DNA of 64,000 bases from Pseudidiomarina insulisalsae (GCF_003987065.1 NZ_PIPY01000001.1:248001-312000); one strand, 5' to 3'; positions 17,930-26,240 are shown, counted from the first letter of the stretch. Made by a program: numbers and translations. Notes: a model not told the origin generated them from the letters alone.

Positions 17930-19480
17930 TTAATCGGCTGTATCAGAGGCCGCGACCACCTGGTCGCGGCCTTTTTCTTTGGCCTCGTAAAGTAAGTCAT
18001 CGGCCTGATCGACCGCCTTATCAAAGCTCTCGTCAAGGTTCCATTGCACGACACCGGCGCTCAGCGTGACGCTGAAGGTCTCCCCGTCTGCGGAAAACTC
18101 GTGGGAACGGAATTTGTCAGCCAGACGCCTCACCACCTTCTTGCCATCCGCTTCTGAACTACCGTCCAGCACCAGAGTAAATTCCTCACCGCCGGAACGG
18201 GCAGCCAGGTCGACTTCGCGCACATGCTGTTGAATTTTTTCCGCCAGGTTCTTCAATACTTCGTCGCCCGTAGCATGACCATATTCATCGTTGACCTTTT
18301 TGAAATGATCGAGGTCAATCATGACCACTGCGAGCTTCTGGCCATGCCGCAGCGCCCGTTGCTTGAGCTTCTCTGCTTGCCTGAACAGCGCACGGCGATT
18401 CAGCAGTCCGGTCAGGCTGTCGGTGGTCGCTAACTTGCGCAGTTTTTCATTGGTCTTGCGTAGTTCCTCGGTGCGCTCTTTGACCTCTTGTTCCAGTTGC
18501 GTACTGAGGTTGGCAAAAGGCCGCGCGATGCGACCTGCACTGACCCAGCCGACGCCGGCAAACGCCAGGGCAACCGCAACGCCAATCGCAAGTGCCTTCC
18601 AGCGCAGCTCAAGAACCGGCTGTAACGCGACTTCAATAGGCTCACGCACAATGATCTGCCACTCGGGACCGCGATACTCGTCACTGGTGCCGACTTTGGC
18701 ATAGCCCAACAAATACTCCTGACCATCGCGCCACTCCTGACGGCCATACCCTTGCGTTTTCACTTCGTCAGTCAGTGTGGTTTGCAGTTGTTCGCCCTCA
18801 AGACCAAATGGGCCTAACAGAATTTTTCCTTCAGAGTTGACAAGCAGAATGTCACTGCCGGGTAATGTCTCGAGGGTGCGCATGGCGGCGCTCTCAACTG
18901 TGGCGGTCCATTCCCAGTTCAAATGACTGCCAAAGACACCCCATACGTTACCCTCAGGGTCTTTCAGCGGCAGTGAAATATCAACAAAACGCAGCGGCTC
19001 ATAACCATCAGGATTTAAAATCGATTCCAGTAACAGCGCGCCATGCACGTCGCCGATAAAGTAAGGCTGTTGAAGTGCCTCTTTAAACCAGGGCCGTTGG
19101 CTGACATTTGCACCTTCAAGCACACCGTTGGAGCTGATCAACACTTCGCCGGCGCGGTTGGTAATACCAATCCAGGCATAGTCTTCGTAACTATCGTAAA
19201 GTGCGGCAATGAGTTGTCGTAAGCGGTCGAACTGCGCTTCGTTTTGCGGTTGTTCAATGAGTTGCGCTGAGGTTTGCATGTCACGCAGACGTTCATACAT
19301 ACCCTGCTGCAGCTGATAACTGGCCTGCTCAGCGACGTTGGCGAGGCTGGCGCCTACTTGCTGCTCTAACTGACGCGTCGCGGTTTGCGTCAGTACCGCG
19401 GTGATAATGATCGAAAACAGCAGGCCAAAGCCCGCATAGATACCAAACCACCGTAGCTTGAGGTTGACCGGGACCAGCAT
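17930..19480 (-). CDS. Cache-domain diguanylate cyclase
   Basis: A 516-residue membrane-bound cyclase producing cyclic di-GMP. TM1 lies at about 12-32, a periplasmic dCache-type sensor spans about 35-285 (DYAWIGITNRAGEVLISS, FVDISLPLKDPEGNVWGVFGSHLNW), TM2 is at about 290-312, then comes a coiled coil (LEQEVKERTEELRKTNEKLRKL). The GGDEF domain has RSGGEEF as active-site motif, DSLTGLLNRRALF at its start and VMIDLDHFKKVND. The last codons of the gene also form a terminator for typA on the other strand. It starts two bases after the stop of the hemolysin III gene, with which it is probably co-transcribed. The Cache ligand is unknown. Confidence 0.9.
   Translation of the reverse strand: MLVPVNLKLRWFGIYAGFGLLFSIIITAVLTQTATRQLEQQVGASLANVAEQASYQLQQGMYERLRDMQTSAQLIEQPQNEAQFDRLRQLIAALYDSYEDYAWIGITNRAGEVLISSNGVLEGANVSQRPWFKEALQQPYFIGDVHGALLLESILNPDGYEPLRFVDISLPLKDPEGNVWGVFGSHLNWEWTATVESAAMRTLETLPGSDILLVNSEGKILLGPFGLEGEQLQTTLTDEVKTQGYGRQEWRDGQEYLLGYAKVGTSDEYRGPEWQIIVREPIEVALQPVLELRWKALAIGVAVALAFAGVGWVSAGRIARPFANLSTQLEQEVKERTEELRKTNEKLRKLATTDSLTGLLNRRALFRQAEKLKQRALRHGQKLAVVMIDLDHFKKVNDEYGHATGDEVLKNLAEKIQQHVREVDLAARSGGEEFTLVLDGSSEADGKKVVRRLADKFRSHEFSADGETFSVTLSAGVVQWNLDESFDKAVDQADDLLYEAKEKGRDQVVAASDTAD
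17948..17980 (+). terminator. Rho-independent terminator of typA, inside the cyclase gene
   Basis: A perfect 10-base-pair stem GGCCGCGACC/GGTCGCGGCC with a four-base loop is followed by TTTTTCTTT on the plus strand. It lies wholly within the last codons of the convergent cyclase gene (residues KEKGRDQVV), 28 bases past the typA stop. Confidence 0.93.
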
Positions 19481-19482
19481 GC

Positions 19483-20139
19483 TTACACCACGTCAGGATG
19501 CGGCAACACGAAATAAAAGATCGAGAAGAAATGTAAAACGCTGCCGGCTAATACAAACATATGCCAGATCGCATGATGGTATTTGAGCGATTTCCACACG
19601 TAAAAGATAACACCGAGACTATAGGCAAGGCCGCCGGCAAGTAATAATAACAGGCCACCTGTATCGACCAAGGCCAGCATGGGTTTAATCGCCACAACCG
19701 CCATCCAGCCCAGACCAAGGTATAGCGAAAGGGATAACCACTTTTTTCGTTTCTCGACGGCGAGTTCCAGAATGACGCCAACCAGGGCGATACTCCAGAC
19801 AATGGCGAGCAAGCTCCAGCCCCACGGGCCGCGTAGATTAATCAACGCAAACGGCGTATAAGTGCCGGCAATCAGCAAATAAATAGCGGCATGGTCAACA
19901 TGCTGAAAAAAGCGCTTGATACGCGGCCATGGGAATGCGTGGTATAGCGTCGAGGCCAGATACAACAGGATTAAACTGGCGCCATAAATGCTCACGCTGA
20001 CCACATGCCAGTTGTCACCATAGGCGGCCGTCCACAGCAGCATCACCACCAAGCCTACAATACTGGCAATCGCGCCAATGCCGTGCGTGATGGCATGGGC
20101 AACTTCTTCAGCTACGCTGTAGGCTTTCATCTTCTTCAA
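19483..20139 (-). CDS. Hemolysin III family (PAQR-type) membrane protein
   Basis: A 218-residue protein with seven predicted helices of the HlyIII/YqfA family. Conserved zinc-site residues are visible: HAITHGIGAIAS in the first helix, STLYHAF in the second, and HAIWHMFVLAGSVLHFF near the end. Bacterial members are related to eukaryotic PAQR receptors/hydrolases; the role in bacteria is unsettled and haemolysis should not be assumed. Two starts are possible: TTG at 20139 with AGAGG about four bases upstream, or ATG at 20130, nine bases later with poorer spacing. The cyclase gene follows within two bases. Confidence 0.85.
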   Translation of the reverse strand: MKKMKAYSVAEEVAHAITHGIGAIASIVGLVVMLLWTAAYGDNWHVVSVSIYGASLILLYLASTLYHAFPWPRIKRFFQHVDHAAIYLLIAGTYTPFALINLRGPWGWSLLAIVWSIALVGVILELAVEKRKKWLSLSLYLGLGWMAVVAIKPMLALVDTGGLLLLLAGGLAYSLGVIFYVWKSLKYHHAIWHMFVLAGSVLHFFSIFYFVLPHPDVV

Positions 20140-20151
20140 ACGACCTCTCCG

Positions 20152-20448
20152 TTAGTGATGCGGCTCTTCCGGATCTTGCCGGCCGGGTTTGTGATAATCG
20201 CGGCTTATTTGCTCAAGTTTGCGCATAAACAGATCATAATCACGACTGGTTTCATAATCCAGATGGTATTTATTATGAAATTCCAGCCTCATGGTCACAT
20301 TGTGGCCTTCCAGAAAAACGGTGTAGCCGTCATGATCGGTATACGCGGTAATCCCCTCAAGGGTGTGTTTTCCTTGCTCAGCTTTACCATGCTCGTGGAT
20401 TTTCTCATAAGCATCGAGTACCAGTCGTTGATCTATTTCATTTTTCAT
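20152..20448 (-). CDS. Small conserved protein, resembles DUF3081
   Basis: A 98-residue soluble acidic/histidine-rich protein of unknown function. It begins MKNEIDQRLVLDAYEKIHEHGK and contains LEGITAYTDHDGYTVFLEGHN and FHNKYHLDY. I recall this pattern from the DUF3081 family of marine gammaproteobacteria, but cannot confirm it here. It has no signal peptide or membrane helix and ends in EEPHH. It precedes the hemolysin III gene by 12 bases on the same strand, so a transcript of this gene, hemolysin III and the cyclase is likely. GGAGCT lies close before the ATG. Confidence 0.6.
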   Translation of the reverse strand: MKNEIDQRLVLDAYEKIHEHGKAEQGKHTLEGITAYTDHDGYTVFLEGHNVTMRLEFHNKYHLDYETSRDYDLFMRKLEQISRDYHKPGRQDPEEPHH

Positions 20449-20571
20449 GGTCGAGCTCCTTGATTTTCTTTTTTCAGTATACCTTCAAAATGGGGGCTTT
20501 TCCTGCCAAATGCAACCCTACTATTGATTCGTATTCGTCGCGGAGGAGGATCACCAGGCAGCAGATTCAAT

Positions 20572-20595
20572 TACATACATACATGAATGTTTGAT
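20572..20595. promoter_or_regulatory. AcrR/TtgR-type operator before the TetR-family gene
   Basis: The 24 bases starting TACATACAT and ending TGAATGTTTGAT resemble the E. coli AcrR operator (TACATACAT, short centre, then an ATGTATGTA-like arm). The left arm is perfect and the right arm partly degenerate. It sits 47-70 bases before the GTG start, just upstream of a TATAAT at 20606-20611, so it probably mediates autorepression. Confidence 0.65.
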
Positions 20596-20641
20596 TAATT
20601 TAGGGTATAATCTGACCCACTTGTCTAACTTGAGGTGAAAC

Positions 20642-21268
20642 GTGGTTCGACGCACGAAAGCTGATGCCCTTACGACCCGAAATGCGTTACTGGATGCCGC
20701 CGAGCGCTTGTTCAGTGAGCGCGGGGTATCGAATACGTCTATGATGCAGGTTGCCGAAGCCGCCGGGGTGACCCGTGGCGCTATCTACCATCATTTTGAA
20801 AATAAGCTCGATCTGATTTACGCGCTCATGGAGCGCGTCAGCCTGCCGGTCGATAAAATGCGCGATCAGTTACAGGCGCAGTTACCTGATGAGCCGTTGC
20901 GTCAGCTGCGTGAGCGTTGCCTGCACGTGGTACACCAGGTCGAGCACGACCCGCATATGCGCTCACTGGTGAATATTCTGTGTCACAAGTGTGAGTATGT
21001 CGAAGACACCCTGCCGATTCATATGCGTCACTTAAGCGGTCGTAACGAATGCATTGATGAGTGTGTGAAGCTTATTGAAATGGCGCAACAGCAAGGTTCA
21101 GTGGCCGCGACCACTGATGCCCGGCGTGCGGTATTGGGCATGTTTGCGCTGATTGACGGGCTCTTTTATAACTGGCTGCTCGATACCGATTATTTCGATT
21201 TGAGCACCACCGCGCGTACAACCATTGATACGTATTTGCAGGGCTTACAGGTGAACAAGCAGGGTTAA
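20642..21268 (+). CDS. TetR-family repressor, AcrR/TtgR-like
   Basis: A 208-residue repressor. The N-terminal helix-turn-helix reads TRNALLDAAERLFSERGVSNTSM followed by AAGVTRGAIYHHFENKLDLIYAL, closely resembling AcrR, TtgR and similar regulators of RND efflux pumps. The C-terminal region (about 60-208) is the ligand domain. Start is GTG with GAGG six bases upstream. In enterobacteria acrR is divergent from acrAB; here no pump gene is adjacent, and the RND operon of this window starts about 7.5 kb away without a similar operator. The stop codon overlaps that of mgtC at the centre of a 24-base palindrome. Confidence 0.85.
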   Translation: MVRRTKADALTTRNALLDAAERLFSERGVSNTSMMQVAEAAGVTRGAIYHHFENKLDLIYALMERVSLPVDKMRDQLQAQLPDEPLRQLRERCLHVVHQVEHDPHMRSLVNILCHKCEYVEDTLPIHMRHLSGRNECIDECVKLIEMAQQQGSVAATTDARRAVLGMFALIDGLFYNWLLDTDYFDLSTTARTTIDTYLQGLQVNKQG

Positions 21269-21278
21269 CCCTGCTTGT
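21255..21278. repeat. 24-base perfect palindrome over the shared tetR/mgtC stop codons
   Basis: Arms ACAAGCAGGGTT and AACCCTGCTTGT meet without a spacer. The centre TTAA contains both stop codons (TAA on each strand), so both proteins end Lys-Gln-Gly. No U-tract follows on either strand, so if it acts as a bidirectional terminator it is not a classical one. Confidence 0.85.
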
Positions 21279-21762
21279 CCCGGCGAAAGCTGGTTTTCCA
21301 GCCGGTATATTTTTTGTGCACCCCACGGGTGAGCGACTGAAAATAGTCTTCCAGCAAGTCGACACCAAAGAGTACACCGACCACGACCACCGCCAGCTTG
21401 ATAGCGACATCGAGATAGCCAAGACCAATGGCAACACCCACTGAGGCCAGCACCCAGATGGTGGCTGCTGAGGTCACCCCAACGACCACCCCATCGCGCG
21501 CCAGCATTACGCCCGCGCCTAAGAAGCCAATACCGGTAATCACCTGGCCAATAATGCGTGAGGGGTCGGTCGCATCGGTCATCACCGAACTGGCACCGAC
21601 AATGAATAAGTAGGTACCCAGGGTGATCAGAGATGAGGTGCGAATACCCACTGGTTTCCCACGCATCTGCCGTTCCAGTCCGACCAACGAACCACAGAGC
21701 AAGGCGGTACCGATGGCGGCCCAGGAGTAGGGCTCAATAATAAGCAGCTGTTGCCAGTCCAC
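21265..21762 (-). CDS. MgtC/SapB-family membrane protein
   Basis: A 165-residue inner-membrane protein with four to five helices. The MgtC signature is visible as LCGSLVGLERQMRGKPVGIRT (about 20-40), TGIGFLGAGVMLARDGVVVGVTSAA (about 77-101) and IWVLASVGVAIGLG. Members influence magnesium homeostasis, and in pathogens intramacrophage survival; the short form here lacks the long C-terminal ACT-like domain of Salmonella MgtC. It is the last gene of a minus-strand group, six bases after the FMN reductase gene. Substrate or partner cannot be inferred. Confidence 0.85.
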   Translation of the reverse strand: MDWQQLLIIEPYSWAAIGTALLCGSLVGLERQMRGKPVGIRTSSLITLGTYLFIVGASSVMTDATDPSRIIGQVITGIGFLGAGVMLARDGVVVGVTSAATIWVLASVGVAIGLGYLDVAIKLAVVVVGVLFGVDLLEDYFQSLTRGVHKKYTGWKTSFRRDKQG

Positions 21763-21768
21763 GGGCGA

Positions 21769-22281
21769 TCAATCTCCTTGTTTCAGAAACTTCGCGATAA
21801 AATCAGCATCTACTTCAGCTATTTTAGCATGATCTGCTTTAGCTACACTGACAACATTCGGTGCCACCCAGGCACCCACGTTGGCGAGCACGCTGCGCAG
21901 GTCAGTCATTGACCGCGCTGCGCCGAACTGCCCCGGTGACGCACCCGCCATTAATACGCTTTTGCCGGTCCAGGGATTATTCTCCAGCCGCGAACTCCAG
22001 TCGATGGCGTTCTTGAGGAGCGGCGGAATCGACGAATTGTACTCGGGCGTCACCACCACGACTTTACTTGCTTCTGAGATAGCCGTGGCCAGTTTTTGGA
22101 TATTGCTCGGCACGCCATACTCATCTTCGTAGTCGCCCTGATAGAGCGGGGCATCGAGTTCGCTTGGCGGATAGGCGTAACATTGCAAACCGTTGAGCTC
22201 GGCGACTTCAGCAATGCGCTCTTGCAAGCGACGGTTGAACGACGCGCGACGGCTGCTACCGGCAATAATTAATAAACTCAT
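21769..22281 (-). CDS. NAD(P)H-dependent FMN reductase family protein
   Basis: A 170-residue flavodoxin-fold protein. The phosphate-binding loop of the FMN site is GSSRRASFNRRL (8-19), and VVVTPEYNSSIPPLLKNAIDWSSR (about 75-98) is the family signature with the PEYN motif. MAGASPGQFGAARS forms the later flavin contact. Such proteins reduce FMN, quinones, azo dyes or chromate with NAD(P)H; the physiological substrate is unknown. It overlaps the DUF2959 stop by four bases (ATGA) and precedes mgtC by six bases, so the group is one transcript. Confidence 0.87.
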   Translation of the reverse strand: MSLLIIAGSSRRASFNRRLQERIAEVAELNGLQCYAYPPSELDAPLYQGDYEDEYGVPSNIQKLATAISEASKVVVVTPEYNSSIPPLLKNAIDWSSRLENNPWTGKSVLMAGASPGQFGAARSMTDLRSVLANVGAWVAPNVVSVAKADHAKIAEVDADFIAKFLKQGD

Positions 22282-22922
22282 TCAGGACCCTCCTGCATAG
22301 CTTGGATAAAGGCATCAGATTCAGCAATGGCGGCTTCCATTTCACGAACCAACTCCGCCACATCTGCTTGTAAGCTGCGGTACTCTCCCCGGATCGCATC
22401 CACCGCAGCTGCGTTTAAATTATGTTTTAAGTACAACACGTTATCTTGCAACTTCTCAAGTACCGGCTCCATGGTTGCGGCCGCGCGCTCCATGCTTTGC
22501 AACAGCGCAGCGTAGCGCCGTTCGGTTTCACGCAGTGAGCGCTCACTTTGGCGACGAAGACTGTCGTTGCTGTACTCGTCAAGCTCATTGCGCCATTCGT
22601 CAAAGAGATCCTGAGCGACTTGATCAATCGCCGCAATACGGTCATTCACGCGCTCGGCAGCGGCTTTGCTGGCCTCATAATCATCATTCAGCGCTTTGTA
22701 CTCGGCTTCGAGTTCGCCACCTTCAATTTGCAGCATCTCGTCCAGCCGCTCCAACGCTGACTTAAATTCTTCCTGCGCATCGGCCTGTGCGTCCCGTGCT
22801 TCATCGACACGGTCAACCAAGATATCGCGCTTGTGAATTCCTACTTTTTCCATCGCGCCGTAATAGGCGCTCTGACAACCGCTTAATAGCATTACGGTCG
22901 CCACGATTGCTAACCATCGCAT
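22278..22922 (-). CDS. DUF2959 lipoprotein
   Basis: A 214-residue probable lipoprotein: hydrophobic leader MRWLAIVATVMLLSGC with lipobox LLSGC and C16 as the lipidated residue. Nearly the whole remainder is predicted helical coiled coil rich in Glu, Ala, Arg and Asp. The opening YYGAMEKVGIHKRDILVDRV is typical of DUF2959. No enzymatic motif is visible. It lies 11 bases after the SDR gene and overlaps the FMN reductase start. Role unknown; a structural or envelope-associated function is only a guess. Confidence 0.82.
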   Translation of the reverse strand: MRWLAIVATVMLLSGCQSAYYGAMEKVGIHKRDILVDRVDEARDAQADAQEEFKSALERLDEMLQIEGGELEAEYKALNDDYEASKAAAERVNDRIAAIDQVAQDLFDEWRNELDEYSNDSLRRQSERSLRETERRYAALLQSMERAAATMEPVLEKLQDNVLYLKHNLNAAAVDAIRGEYRSLQADVAELVREMEAAIAESDAFIQAMQEGPE

Positions 22923-22933
22923 CGCGGTTCCTC

Positions 22934-23656
22934 CTAATAGGGCAGCTCGCTTCCGTCCCAGTGTAACAGCTTGCCTGAGTGCTCCGTAGTCAAATTTGCG
23001 ATGACCTCGGCGATACGTTCAGCGGACTGCATAGGACTGTAAAGCTTGTCGTCCGCCACGCGCTCCTGAAAGGGTTCTGATAACTGCGTATCCGTCGTGC
23101 CCGGATGAATGGCCGCAATCACCAGTTTCTTATGACTACGCCCCAATTCAATGGATGCGGTTTTCAGCAGCATATTCAAGGCTGCTTTACTGGCCCGGTA
23201 GCTGTACCAGCCACCGAGATAGTTGTCGGTGATACTGCCGACTTTGGCACTGAGCTGAACAAAGAACGCCGACGACTTTTTCGGAAGTTTATCCAATACT
23301 TGCTGCAATACCAGCATGGGTAATATCGCGTTAATTTTAAAGGAGTGCTCTAATTGCGTCGCGTTGACCGCACCCAGATGTTTTTCTGGCATAAAGTCGT
23401 CGTTGTGCAACATGCCAATGGTACTAATCACGCCGTCAACCGCATCGGTGTCGGGTAACACCTCGCGAAGGGCCGCATAGTCATCAATTTGTTGCCAGTC
23501 CAGCTGCTCACTCTTCAGCGGTGCGCTCTGTCGGCTATATGCAGTGACCTGCCAGCCGGCCTCCAGATAATGTTTGACCAGCGCCTGGCCAAGACCTCCG
23601 CCGGCACCGACTATCAGTAAATGACCCGTCGGTTTATCGGATTTTTTGTCCGTCAT
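22934..23656 (-). CDS. Short-chain dehydrogenase/reductase
   Basis: A 240-residue SDR-family oxidoreductase. The dinucleotide-binding glycine motif is VGAGGGLGQALVKHY (near the N-terminus), ISTIGM takes the place of NAG, and the catalytic pair is YRASK with serine in the preceding strand (LSAKVGS). The protein resembles cell-to-cell signalling CsgA-like SDRs but the substrate is unknown. I start it at the ATG at 23656, nine codons inside the longest frame, because GGAGG lies five bases upstream. It opens a minus-strand group of four genes (SDR, DUF2959, FMN reductase, MgtC). Confidence 0.85.
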   Translation of the reverse strand: MTDKKSDKPTGHLLIVGAGGGLGQALVKHYLEAGWQVTAYSRQSAPLKSEQLDWQQIDDYAALREVLPDTDAVDGVISTIGMLHNDDFMPEKHLGAVNATQLEHSFKINAILPMLVLQQVLDKLPKKSSAFFVQLSAKVGSITDNYLGGWYSYRASKAALNMLLKTASIELGRSHKKLVIAAIHPGTTDTQLSEPFQERVADDKLYSPMQSAERIAEVIANLTTEHSGKLLHWDGSELPY

Positions 23657-23766
23657 GAATACCTCCGCTACGCTTATAGGCAAGTGGTAAATTCTTTACT
23701 AGCTTTACGCAAACGAAGCGGTTTGGGATTATAGTGAGTCTCAAAGCATTGATTTCAGAGGCAACA

Positions 23767-24660
23767 ATGAGCCAGGAAAACGACAAACAATCTTCGGTTT
23801 GGCAACAACGTATGCAGTGCGCGTGGCAATTTTTGCTGTATTACGTGCGCCGTTGTTTTAATGATCGGGTGACCATTATTGCCGGGCATCTGACCTTTGT
23901 CAGTATGCTGGCACTGGTCCCCTTATTGGTGGTGATCTTCTCTATTTTTTCCGCGTTTCCGATGTTCGACGTGTTTCGGCAAGAGGTCGAAGCTTTTTTA
24001 TTTGCTAATCTGCTACCCGCTTCAGGTGAAGAAATTAAGCAGTATTTAAATGAATTTATCAGCAATGTCTCGCAAATGACGGCTATTGGTGCCATTTTCG
24101 TAATTGTCGTCGCGGTCAACCTGCTCTCAACCATCGACACCACGATGAACCGCATCTGGCGCAACACTCACCCGCGGCGCTTACCGGTCGCCTTTGCAGT
24201 GTACTGGATGATTCTTACCTTAGGTCCGATTTTAATTGGTTCCGGTATGGCCGTGAGTTCCTATCTGGTGTCGCTCACTGCTTTTGCTGAAAGCTATGTG
24301 TCAGGTCTACGCAAGGTGCTACTGGCAGTGGTGCCGGTCTTTACCACAATGATTGCCTTTTTACTTATGTACGTAATGTTACCCAATCGGGTAGTAAAAA
24401 TTCGTCATGCGATTTGGGGCGCATTACTCGCTGCCATCTTATTTGAACTCAGCAAAACCGGATTTGCGATCTATGTCACCAACTTTGCCTCCTACAAAGC
24501 CATTTATGGTGCTTTAGCTGCCATCCCCATCCTGTTACTCTGGATTTATTTGTCCTGGACTATTGTCCTGATTGGCGCGGAGCTAACCGCCAGTATTGAA
24601 GAGTTTTTTGAGGAAGATGATGAAAGCACTACTGCAGAGAGTGACGAAAGCGCAGGTTGA
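23767..24660 (+). CDS. yihY: YihY/virulence factor BrkB family membrane protein
   Basis: A 297-residue inner-membrane protein with about six helices (FVSMLALVPLLVVIFSIFSAF, AIGAIFVIVVAVNLLSTIDTTMNRIW, YMILTLGPILIGSG and others). The TTMNRIWR and YGALAAIPILLLWIYLSW motifs mark the family. E. coli YihY was once annotated as RNase BN, wrongly; the function remains unknown. I use ATG at 23767 with AGAGG just upstream rather than a GTG 33 bases earlier that lies next to a probable -10 (TATAGT). Its end overlaps dtd by 41 bases. The yihY-dtd-yiiD order matches E. coli. Confidence 0.87.
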   Translation: MSQENDKQSSVWQQRMQCAWQFLLYYVRRCFNDRVTIIAGHLTFVSMLALVPLLVVIFSIFSAFPMFDVFRQEVEAFLFANLLPASGEEIKQYLNEFISNVSQMTAIGAIFVIVVAVNLLSTIDTTMNRIWRNTHPRRLPVAFAVYWMILTLGPILIGSGMAVSSYLVSLTAFAESYVSGLRKVLLAVVPVFTTMIAFLLMYVMLPNRVVKIRHAIWGALLAAILFELSKTGFAIYVTNFASYKAIYGALAAIPILLLWIYLSWTIVLIGAELTASIEEFFEEDDESTTAESDESAG

Positions 24661-25066
24661 AATTGATGACAAGGTGGTCGGTAGCATAGAGCAGGGTCTG
24701 CTTATCCTGTTGGGCATCACACCCGATGACAATCAGGAGATTGCCACCAAGCTGGCCAAAAGAGTGGCTGGCTATCGGTTGTTCAGTGACGCCGACGATA
24801 AAATGAATCTGAGTTTAACTGATATTGATGGCGGCGCTTTGGTGGTTTCGCAATTTACCCTGGCGGCCGATACCAACAGCGGCCGCCGTCCGAGTTTTTC
24901 CAGCGCCGCGCCACCGGCGCAGGCCGAGCCCCTATACCGGCATTTCGTTGCTGCGCTTGAACAGCTTGGCATTCGCGTCGCGACCGGTGAGTTTGGCGCG
25001 GACATGCAGGTTAGCCTGACCAATGACGGTCCGGTCACCTTTTTACTCGATACGGAGAAAAACTAA
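24620..25066 (+). CDS. dtd: D-aminoacyl-tRNA deacylase
   Basis: A 148-residue enzyme that hydrolyses D-amino acids (and Gly from tRNA-Ala) off tRNA as a homodimer. Family motifs are MKALLQRVTKAQVEI at the start, SQFTLAADT (with the conserved S-Q-F-T) and the cross-subunit Gly-cisPro motif in NDGPVTF. E. coli Dtd has 145 residues. The start at 24620 (second of two adjacent ATGs) has GAGGA about six bases upstream; the longer frame would add eight residues not found in the family. The start lies inside yihY, indicating translational coupling. Confidence 0.93.
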   Translation: MKALLQRVTKAQVEIDDKVVGSIEQGLLILLGITPDDNQEIATKLAKRVAGYRLFSDADDKMNLSLTDIDGGALVVSQFTLAADTNSGRRPSFSSAAPPAQAEPLYRHFVAALEQLGIRVATGEFGADMQVSLTNDGPVTFLLDTEKN

Positions 25067-25069
25067 GTT

Positions 25070-25969
25070 ATGTATAAGGTGATCAGCCCCAGCAATGACG
25101 CACATTGGCAAACCTATTTTGATTTACGTTACCGGGTGCTGCGCGAACCGTTTCAGCGGCCGCGCGGATCAGAACAGGATGAATACGACCGGGTCGGCTA
25201 TCATCGCATGGTGGTCAACGAGGCCGGGCAAGCCGTGGCAGTCGGCCGTCTGCATTTTAACAGTCCGGACGAAGGCCAGATCCGTTTTATGGCCTCAGCG
25301 CCGGAGCATCGCGGTGAAGGCCATGGCGTGGCGATTGTGCATGCGCTTGAGCAAGTAGCGCGCGAGGAAGGCGCCAGTCACATTGTCATTAACTCGCGCG
25401 ACAACACCCTTGGTTTCTATCTGAAGTGCGGTTACCTGCTGGTGGAAGAAGCCGATACCGTTCGTAACCCCAGCGCTGAGCATCAGTTACGTAAAACGCT
25501 GACCGAGCAAAACCGTATTATTTATCGTCCTGACTGGTGTCAGCAGCTTGAATCTACCTGGCACGACGAGATACCGATCTCAGAAACCATGGGCATTCGT
25601 ATCAGTCAGTACACGGGTCGTGAATTTGAAACCCATGCCCAGTTAGCGCGTAATATTAACGTGCACGGCACCATGTTCGCCGGCAGTATTTATTCGCTCG
25701 CTACCTTGACGTGCTGGGGGCTATTGCACTTACAATTGCGCGAACGACAGCTGCAGGGCTCGGTGGTACTGGCCGACGGTAACATTCATTACCACAAGCC
25801 TATTACCCGCGAACCCCGTGCGGTGGCAAGGCTCATTGACATGAACGGTGACCTTTCCGGCTTACAAAGTGGACAAAACGCGCGTGTGAATCTTAAATCA
25901 CAAGTATTCGACGGCGAAAAACCTGTCGCCGAGTTCACCGGGCAGTTTGTTGTACTCGCCAAACGATAG
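25070..25969 (+). CDS. yiiD: Bifunctional GNAT acetyltransferase/thioesterase-like protein YiiD
   Basis: A 299-residue two-domain protein. The N-terminal GNAT domain (about 1-145) has VAVGRLHFNSPDEGQIRFMA and the acetyl-CoA loop EHRGEGHGVAIVHALE. The C-terminal hot-dog domain (about 150-299) has NVHGTMFAGSIYSLATLTCW and VVLADGNIHYHKP. E. coli YiiD (FabY) is 329 residues, has the same architecture and occupies the same place after dtd; it has been linked to initiation of fatty-acid synthesis. Three bases separate it from dtd. The specific reaction here is inferred by homology only. Confidence 0.87.
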   Translation: MYKVISPSNDAHWQTYFDLRYRVLREPFQRPRGSEQDEYDRVGYHRMVVNEAGQAVAVGRLHFNSPDEGQIRFMASAPEHRGEGHGVAIVHALEQVAREEGASHIVINSRDNTLGFYLKCGYLLVEEADTVRNPSAEHQLRKTLTEQNRIIYRPDWCQQLESTWHDEIPISETMGIRISQYTGREFETHAQLARNINVHGTMFAGSIYSLATLTCWGLLHLQLRERQLQGSVVLADGNIHYHKPITREPRAVARLIDMNGDLSGLQSGQNARVNLKSQVFDGEKPVAEFTGQFVVLAKR

Positions 25970-25988
25970 AACGAAGAAGGACGTGAAC

Positions 25989-26240
25989 ATGAGTGAATCT
26001 TTATCCGCCCAGCAGTTGTTACGCATCCGCAGCAAATTAGAAGCCATTATTACTGAACAACCGGAAACCTCTGCCGCGCTGTCCGCCAGCGCTGCGCTAC
26101 AGCGCATGCGTAGCGGTGAATACGGCTACTGTGTGGAATGTGGCGACGAAATCTCCGCCGCCCGCCTTGCCGCGAAGCCTGATGTCGCCTTATGTGTCGA
26201 CTGTCAGGCACTCAAAGATGAGGAAGATGAGGACGCTTAA
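25989..26240 (+). CDS. DksA/TraR-type C4 zinc-finger protein
   Basis: An 83-residue protein with one zinc finger, C-x2-C-x17-C-x2-C ([12 protein letters not shown], then CVDC), preceded by a helical segment and followed by an acidic tail (KDEEDEDA). It lacks the long coiled coil of full-length DksA, so it resembles TraR/YbiI-type short relatives that contact RNA polymerase through the secondary channel. I use the ATG at 25989, preceded by AAGGA, rather than one 14 codons earlier inside the yiiD stop region. The stop overlaps that of convergent hutH in a 20-base palindrome. Binding to polymerase is inference. Confidence 0.85.
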   Translation: MSESLSAQQLLRIRSKLEAIITEQPETSAALSASAALQRMRSGEYGYCVECGDEISAARLAAKPDVALCVDCQALKDEEDEDA

